Assembly: GCA_017302455.1 (NCBI GenBank)
Contig: JAFLDO010000008.1
Span: 52,384 to 116,383 of the forward strand
Length of the DNA stretch: 64,000 nt
Source of the DNA: Accumulibacter sp.
Lineage (GTDB): Bacteria; Pseudomonadota; Gammaproteobacteria; Burkholderiales; Rhodocyclaceae
Direction: 5' to 3'
The position numbers and the translations under genes are program-made. The notes beneath the pieces were generated by a model. The model was not told the DNA's origin. It ran no database searches and saw only the letters and a program-made list of their open reading frames with translations. Below, piece by piece: positions 59,174 to 64,000 of the stretch (its first letter is position 1; each line of letters starts with the position of its first letter).

Positions 59174-59754
59174 TGGTACTTGTCGAGTCCGGCGAAGCCC
59201 ATGAAGGCCAGGCTCATCAGTCCGGCGGTGACCATCGCGATCGCCGTGCCCCGAAAGTACACCGGCACGTCGGCGCCCTCGATACGTTCGCGAATACCGG
59301 CAAAGAGGATGAGGACCAGCGAGAAACCAATGGCGCTGGCCGCACCGAACAGCAGTGACTCGACGAAATCATGCTTGTTGGCGATATTCAGCAGCGGCAC
59401 GCCGAGAACAGCGCAGTTGGTGGTGATCAGCGGCAGGTAGATGCCGAGGACCTGGTGCAGCAGCGGGCTGGTCTTCTGGATCACCATCTCGGTGAGCTGG
59501 ACGATCGCCGCGATGGTGACGATGAACGACAGCGTGCGCAGGTACTCGAGCCCGAACGGCATCAACAGGTAGTGGTCGATGATGTAGCTGGCGCCGGTAG
59601 CGACGGTCAGCACGAAGGTCGTCGCCGCCCCCATGCCGAAGGCCGTCTCGAGTTTCCGGGATACGCCCATGAATGGGCAGAGGCCGAGAATCTTGACCAG
59701 CACGACATTGTTGACAAGGACCGCGCCGACGATGATGAACAGGTAGTGGGTCAT
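59170..59754 (-). CDS. rnfA: Rnf/Rsx complex subunit A
   Basis: 194 residues with six transmembrane helices; [20 protein letters not shown] and [17 protein letters not shown] are typical. First gene of rnfABCDGE-nth. It transports ions in step with electron flow between NADH and ferredoxin. No obvious promoter sequence was examined beyond the 88-bp gap to pyrD. Confidence 0.95.
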   Translation of the reverse strand: MTHYLFIIVGAVLVNNVVLVKILGLCPFMGVSRKLETAFGMGAATTFVLTVATGASYIIDHYLLMPFGLEYLRTLSFIVTIAAIVQLTEMVIQKTSPLLHQVLGIYLPLITTNCAVLGVPLLNIANKHDFVESLLFGAASAIGFSLVLILFAGIRERIEGADVPVYFRGTAIAMVTAGLMSLAFMGFAGLDKYQ

Positions 59755-59842
59755 GGTTTGCGTAGGCAGTTGGCTGCGGCGGCGCAGTCCGGAGCGGATC
59801 GATTATCCCGCGGCCGGTGAGCGCTTGCAACCACGTTGTCAA

Positions 59843-60895
59843 TCACGCCATGCGGGCTTGGGCGGCACGCCGCCCGGCGATCGCGGCCGCCGCTTCGGCG
59901 ATGAGCTGCGGCCCGCGATAGATGAAGCCGGTATAGAACTGGACCAGACTCGCACCCGCGGCGATCTTGTCCGCCGCGTCGGCTCCGCTCATGATGCCGC
60001 CGACGCCGATGATCGGCAGTTCGCCAGCGAGCGCCGTCGACAGGCGGCGCACGACCGCCGTCGACATGGCGGCGAGAGGTGCGCCCGAAAGCCCGCCAGC
60101 CTGTTCGGCGTTTGCCAACCCCTCGACGCCGCTGCGCGAAACGGTGGTGTTGGTGGCGATCACGCCGTCCATGCAGTGCCGCCGCAGCAGGTCGGCAATC
60201 GCCTGGATCTGCGTCTCCTCGAGGTCGGGAGCGATCTTCAGCGCCAGCGGCACGTATCTTCCATGCCGATCGGCGAGGCGTGCCTGCCTGCTCTTCAGGC
60301 TGCCGAGCAACGCGTCGAGCGCCTCGTCGTTTTGCAACTCGCGCAGGTTCCTGGTGTTCGGACTCGAGATGTTGACCGTCACGTAAGTTGCCGTCGGATA
60401 GACACGGTCGAGACAGAGCAGATAGTCGTCGGCCGCCCGCTCGATCGGCGTATCGAAGTTCTTGCCGATATTGATGCCGAGGACACCGCCGCGGCGCAGG
60501 AACTGCGCGCCGGTGACGTTGGCCAGCAACTTATCGACGCCCCCGTTGTTGAAGCCCATGCGATTGATGATCGCCTGCCTTTCCGGGATGCGGAACAGGC
60601 GAGGTTTCGCATTCCCCGGCTGTGGACGCGGCGTGACGGTGCCGATCTCCACGAAGCCGAAGCCCAGGGCAGCCAGCGCATCGATGTGATCGCCATTCTT
60701 GTCGAGGCCCGCGGCCAGGCCGACCGGGTTGGGAAAGTCGATCCCCATCGCCCGCACCGGGTCGGGCGGCACGGCACTGGCCAACAGGCAGGTGGCGCCG
60801 GCAGCCTTGAGAAAGTCCACGCCGGCCATGCCGAGACCATGCGCGGTCTCGGCGTCCAGGGCGAAGAAGAAATTGCGCAGCAGCGGATAGATCAT
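59843..60895 (-). CDS. pyrD: Dihydroorotate dehydrogenase (quinone, class 2)
   Basis: 350 residues. The membrane-associating N terminus ([20 protein letters not shown]), [20 protein letters not shown], the catalytic [12 protein letters not shown] region and [14 protein letters not shown] match class 2 enzymes. It oxidises dihydroorotate with quinone as acceptor in pyrimidine synthesis. Confidence 0.96.
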   Translation of the reverse strand: MIYPLLRNFFFALDAETAHGLGMAGVDFLKAAGATCLLASAVPPDPVRAMGIDFPNPVGLAAGLDKNGDHIDALAALGFGFVEIGTVTPRPQPGNAKPRLFRIPERQAIINRMGFNNGGVDKLLANVTGAQFLRRGGVLGINIGKNFDTPIERAADDYLLCLDRVYPTATYVTVNISSPNTRNLRELQNDEALDALLGSLKSRQARLADRHGRYVPLALKIAPDLEETQIQAIADLLRRHCMDGVIATNTTVSRSGVEGLANAEQAGGLSGAPLAAMSTAVVRRLSTALAGELPIIGVGGIMSGADAADKIAAGASLVQFYTGFIYRGPQLIAEAAAAIAGRRAAQARMA

Positions 60896-61071
60896 GCCCG
60901 CATTTTACCGCATCGCAGCATGCGACGCCCGCCGCGGGCGGCATTCTCGGACCATCGCCGCGCCCGGCGGGCGCCGAGCGCGCGCCCGTCAGGGTTTCGC
61001 AGACTCCCCTGCGCGTACGCCGGCTGCCGACGCCGACAAGCTGTGCCTTGGCGGCGCACCGATCCGCCGGC

Positions 61072-61497
61072 TCACTTGACCTGCAAGCGATTCAGGTAAT
61101 CGATCAGGGCGAGTGTGCGGGCCCAGACGAAGAGCGCCGCATTGTACGGGTAGTCGTCAAACTGGGGGGACGCCTGCGCCGTGTAGATGTCGCCCCAGAT
61201 TGGCATCTCGCGCGTTCCGTGCCCTTTGACGACGTTCCGGCCGTCAATCACTTCGAGTACCCGGCTCACGGGAAACAACCCGTCATTGTTCTTGCTCAGG
61301 ACCGTGAGATCGGGCGTCTTGATGGTCAGCACCTGATTGAACGGGCCGTCGCCCTTGCCCTTCACACCGTGACAGACAACGCAGTTCGCCTCGTACTCCC
61401 GCTTTCCGATATCGAGACGCTCGCCCGCAACGGCGCCGCCGGCAAACACCGCCGCCGAAACGGCAACGACGAAACGACGAAAGACTGTTCTGTTCAT
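61072..61497 (-). CDS. Periplasmic cytochrome c (single haem)
   Basis: 141 residues with a signal peptide (MNRTVFRRFVVAVSAAVFAG). One haem motif CVVCH and a later methionine ligand candidate (TREMPIWGDI) mark a class I cytochrome c. Its redox partners are unknown. The ATG at 61497 follows GGGAGAG. It is divergent from tupA over 227 bp. Confidence 0.9.
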   Translation of the reverse strand: MNRTVFRRFVVAVSAAVFAGGAVAGERLDIGKREYEANCVVCHGVKGKGDGPFNQVLTIKTPDLTVLSKNNDGLFPVSRVLEVIDGRNVVKGHGTREMPIWGDIYTAQASPQFDDYPYNAALFVWARTLALIDYLNRLQVK

Positions 61498-61724
61498 GAT
61501 CGCTCTCCCTGGTATGAAATGCGCACTACGAAAAACCACTTCCTCGTATCATTCTAGACGGCCCTCGGCATAGCGCAAGCTGCTTTCCCACGTATGGGCT
61601 TCGGCCAGCGTCCTTCGCGCTACGCACGCATGCGGCTTGGTCGCTAGCGGATTTCTCGATAGACTCGCGGCCACTTCGCGAGGTCTACCTTGAATCGACT
61701 TCTTTCTTCCAGCGGACCAACGGC

Positions 61725-62549
61725 ATGACAAGCACTTTCCTGGGCTGGCGGCACCTGGCAGCGACGCTGGCCTTGCTGTCGGCTTTCCTGTCATCCGCCA
61801 GCGAGGCGCGCGATCTGCGCCTGGCAACGACAACCAGCACGGACCACTCCGGTTTGCTGCGCGCCATCCTCCCGCCGTTTGAACGGGAACGCGGCTGCCG
61901 GGTGCAGGTCGTTGCGGTCGGTACCGGCAAGGCGCTCAAACTGGCCGAGAACGGCGATGTCGATGTCGTTCTGGTGCATGACCGGCAGGCCGAACAGGCC
62001 TTCGTTGCGGCCGGGCACGGCCTCGATCGGCGTGACGTGATGTACAACGACTTCGTCCTCGTCGGACCCCGGAGCGACCCGGCGACAGTCCGCGGCGGCC
62101 GCGACGTGCTGCATGCCCTGCGGCGCATCGCTGCCGGCCAGGTGCGCTTCGTCTCGCGCGGCGACGATTCGGGAACCGACCGGATGGAAAGAAGTTACTG
62201 GGAGCAACTCGGGATCAGCGTCAGGGGCGCGCCGTGGCACGTCTCGGCGGGTCTGGGAATGAGCGAAGTGCTGACGATGGCCGGCGAAATGCAGGCCTAT
62301 ACTCTGGCCGACCGCGCCACCTACGCCACAACCAGGGCGCGAACAGGGCTCGAGATAATGGTGCAGGGAGACCGACGCCTGTTCAATCCCTATGGCGTCA
62401 TCGCGGTCAACCCGAAGAAACACCCGGACGTCAATTTTGCCGACGCCACGGCGCTGATCGACTGGCTGACCAGCCCCGCCGGGCGGTCGGCGATCAGCGC
62501 TTTCCGCCCCGGCGGCGAGCAACTGTTCTTCGTCACGGCAGACCGGTAA
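61725..62549 (+). CDS. tupA: Tungstate ABC transporter substrate-binding protein
   Basis: 274 residues. A signal peptide is followed by LRLATTTSTDHSGLLRAILP: the TTTSTxxSG motif is the tungstate-binding signature of TupA, distinguishing it from ModA. YNDFVLVGP and DDSGTDRMER segments follow. High-affinity tungstate uptake feeds tungsten (or molybdenum) enzymes. Adjacent permease and ATPase complete tupABC. Confidence 0.88.
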   Translation: MTSTFLGWRHLAATLALLSAFLSSASEARDLRLATTTSTDHSGLLRAILPPFERERGCRVQVVAVGTGKALKLAENGDVDVVLVHDRQAEQAFVAAGHGLDRRDVMYNDFVLVGPRSDPATVRGGRDVLHALRRIAAGQVRFVSRGDDSGTDRMERSYWEQLGISVRGAPWHVSAGLGMSEVLTMAGEMQAYTLADRATYATTRARTGLEIMVQGDRRLFNPYGVIAVNPKKHPDVNFADATALIDWLTSPAGRSAISAFRPGGEQLFFVTADR

Positions 62550-62556
62550 TCGGGAC

Positions 62557-63249
62557 ATGGGATTCGTCGAAGCCACCGGCGCGGCCCTGCGGCTGCTCCT
62601 CTCCGCCGACCCGGAGCTCTGGGGCATCGTCGGCGTGTCCCTGTCGGTGACGCTACGCGCGATGCTGATCGCCATGCCGCTGGGAGTCGGCGTCGGCTAT
62701 CTTCTGGCGACGGTTCAATTTCCCGGGCGGCGGCTGCTGATCGTCGTCACGCAGGGCCTGCTCGCCTCGCCGACCGTCGTCGTCGGCCTGCTCCTCTACC
62801 TGCTGCTGTCGCGGCAGGGCCTCTTCGGCCAACTGCATCTGCTGTTCACCCAGACGGCCATGGTCATCGGCCAGGTGCTGATTGCGCTGCCGGTCCTGAT
62901 CGCTTTCGCGCTGTCGGCGATCCAGGGCGCCGACCCGCGCGCACGCGAGACGGCCGTCGCGCTTGGCGCATCGGCACCGCGCATCGCGTGGACGCTGCTC
63001 GTCGAGGTCCGCTTTGCCCTGATGGCTGCCGTCTGCAACGCCTTCGGCCGTGTCGTCTCGGAAATCGGCTGCTCGCTGATGGTGGGCGGCAACATCGCCG
63101 GCGTCACGCGCAACATCCCGACGGCGATCGCACTCGAAACGAGCAAGGGGGAGTTTGCGCAGGGAATCGCCCTCGGCATCGTCCTGTTGCTTGTCGCGCT
63201 GGCCGTCAATTCGGCCTTCGCCTACTTCCAGGGCGAGTCGCGGCGATGA
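62557..63249 (+). CDS. tupB: Tungstate ABC transporter permease
   Basis: 230 residues with about five transmembrane helices (VSLSVTLRAMLIAMPLGVGV, VVGLLLYLLLSRQGLFG) and the EAA-type cytoplasmic loop (ARETAVALGASAPRI). Lies 7 nt after tupA and overlaps tupC (ATGA). Confidence 0.88.
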   Translation: MGFVEATGAALRLLLSADPELWGIVGVSLSVTLRAMLIAMPLGVGVGYLLATVQFPGRRLLIVVTQGLLASPTVVVGLLLYLLLSRQGLFGQLHLLFTQTAMVIGQVLIALPVLIAFALSAIQGADPRARETAVALGASAPRIAWTLLVEVRFALMAAVCNAFGRVVSEIGCSLMVGGNIAGVTRNIPTAIALETSKGEFAQGIALGIVLLLVALAVNSAFAYFQGESRR

Positions 63250-63911
63250 GCCTGCTCGCCGTTTCCTCGCTCGCCAAGTCCTTCGGCGAGCGGCGCCTGC
63301 TGGCGATCGATACGCTGACGCTGAACGCCGGCCAGAGCTACGTGCTGACCGGCGAGAACGGCAGCGGCAAATCGACCCTGCTACGCATCCTGGCCGGCAT
63401 CGAAGCGCCCGATGCCGGCAGCGGGCGCTACGCCGGCCGGTGCTTCGACTGGAACCCGTATCCGGGCTGGCTGCGGCGGGAGATCATCTACGTCCATCAG
63501 CAACCCTACCTCTTCCATACCAGCGTCACCGAGAACATTGCCTACGGGCTGCGCGCGCGCGGCATCGAAGCTGACGAGCGCGAGCGGCGGCTCGCCGAGG
63601 CCATCGCCTGGGCACGCCTGACGCGCCTGCTCGAGACGCCGCCGGAGCGGCTCTCGGGAGGCGAGAGGCAGCGCGTGGCGCTGGCCCGTGCGTGGGTGTT
63701 GAAGCCGCAGGTGCTGCTGCTCGACGAACCGACCGCCAACCTCGACAGCGAGTCGCGCGCGCAGACGATCGATCTCCTGCGCGGTTTCTGCGCCGAGCAG
63801 ACGACGGCCGTGATCGCCTGCCACGATCGCGACGTCATCGAACTGCCCGACATGCAGCGACTGCATCTGGTCGATCAGACGCTTCGCCAGGCCCTCCCGC
63901 CGACCTCCTGA
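63246..63911 (+). CDS. tupC: Tungstate ABC transporter ATP-binding protein
   Basis: 221 residues. Walker A TGENGSGKSTLL, signature RLSGGERQRVALARAW, Walker B VLLLDEPTANLD and the H-loop ACHDRD are intact. It powers TupAB. It overlaps tupB by 4 nt. Confidence 0.92.
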   Translation: MSLLAVSSLAKSFGERRLLAIDTLTLNAGQSYVLTGENGSGKSTLLRILAGIEAPDAGSGRYAGRCFDWNPYPGWLRREIIYVHQQPYLFHTSVTENIAYGLRARGIEADERERRLAEAIAWARLTRLLETPPERLSGGERQRVALARAWVLKPQVLLLDEPTANLDSESRAQTIDLLRGFCAEQTTAVIACHDRDVIELPDMQRLHLVDQTLRQALPPTS

Positions 63912-63939
63912 CGGCAACCCTGGCAGCCGTCGCAGATAG

Positions 63940-63967
63940 CCGCCAGCGCCGCGCCGCGGGCTGGCGG
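63940..63967 (+). terminator. Hairpin after tupC
   Basis: CCGCCAGC pairs exactly with GCTGGCGG over a 12-nt loop; the following bases are GC-rich with no T tract, so terminator function is uncertain. Confidence 0.4.
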
Positions 63968-64000
63968 GCGGGCCGCCCTACGCGTCCGCGGCGACGCCAC

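Overview
This 64 kb window is GC-rich betaproteobacterial chromosome, most likely Rhodocyclales and possibly a Candidatus Accumulibacter relative. That call rests on gene order (gyrA-pheA-hisC-tyrA-aroA/cmk-rpsA; hfq-hflX-hflK-hflC-DUF2065-hisZ-purA; rnfABCDGE-nth; ilvE-zinc finger-waaF), on PEP-CTERM proteins, on a phasin-like protein and on an ATPase/TPR gene pair. The species is inferred, not proven. No rRNA, tRNA or CRISPR array was seen.

Layout. 1-8602 (minus strand): rpsA start, an AroA-Cmk fusion, tyrA, hisC, pheA and gyrA; the serC usually found between gyrA and pheA is missing. 8888-11901: a TPR-repeat protein with near-identical 41-residue repeats downstream of a frameshifted P-loop ATPase. 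12103-20202: a phasin-like protein, an unknown protein, then purA, hisZ, DUF2065, hflC, hflK, hflX and hfq. 20452-23195: an E1-like (ThiF) protein coupled to a nitroreductase-like protein, and a secreted metallo-beta-lactamase-fold hydrolase. 23691-35230: an accessory, surface-related region with a glycosyltransferase, two PEP-CTERM proteins, a membrane-anchored hexapeptide acyltransferase, a truncated methyltransferase, IS91-family and DruA wreckage, an SMR efflux pair, a truncated unknown gene and two FtsX-type permeases without an ATPase. 35592-36631: a ParE/Phd toxin-antitoxin pair between two copies of the mnmA 3' end. 36539-45139: mnmA, a secreted unknown protein, NUDIX, ilvE, zinc finger, waaF, NTF2-like, YheT hydrolase, phosphomannomutase and an EAL/HDOD protein. 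45377-49484: a three-gene island (MerR-like HTH, large N6-adenine methyltransferase, PD-(D/E)XK-like protein) that looks like a defence system. 49804-54482: VWA/MoxR pair, DUF1841, FIST and nth. 54484-59754: the Rnf complex. 59843-63911: pyrD, a cytochrome c and tungstate transporter genes tupABC.

Most notable signals. (1) Both PEP-CTERM genes carry the same 22-bp upstream element (TGTCGGAA-N4-TTACACACGA) followed by a sigma-54 -24/-12 promoter, which implies a shared regulon. (2) The methyltransferase/nuclease island has tightly overlapping genes, and a 62-bp diverged copy of the neighbouring HDOD gene lies on its far side. (3) The toxin-antitoxin module is bracketed by an 89-bp imperfect duplication of the mnmA 3' end. 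Both duplicated scraps are about 92% identical to the resident genes, with mostly synonymous changes, suggesting DNA from a close relative. (4) Two IS91 transposase fragments meet at the same codon but lie in permuted order around a 2.7 kb segment.
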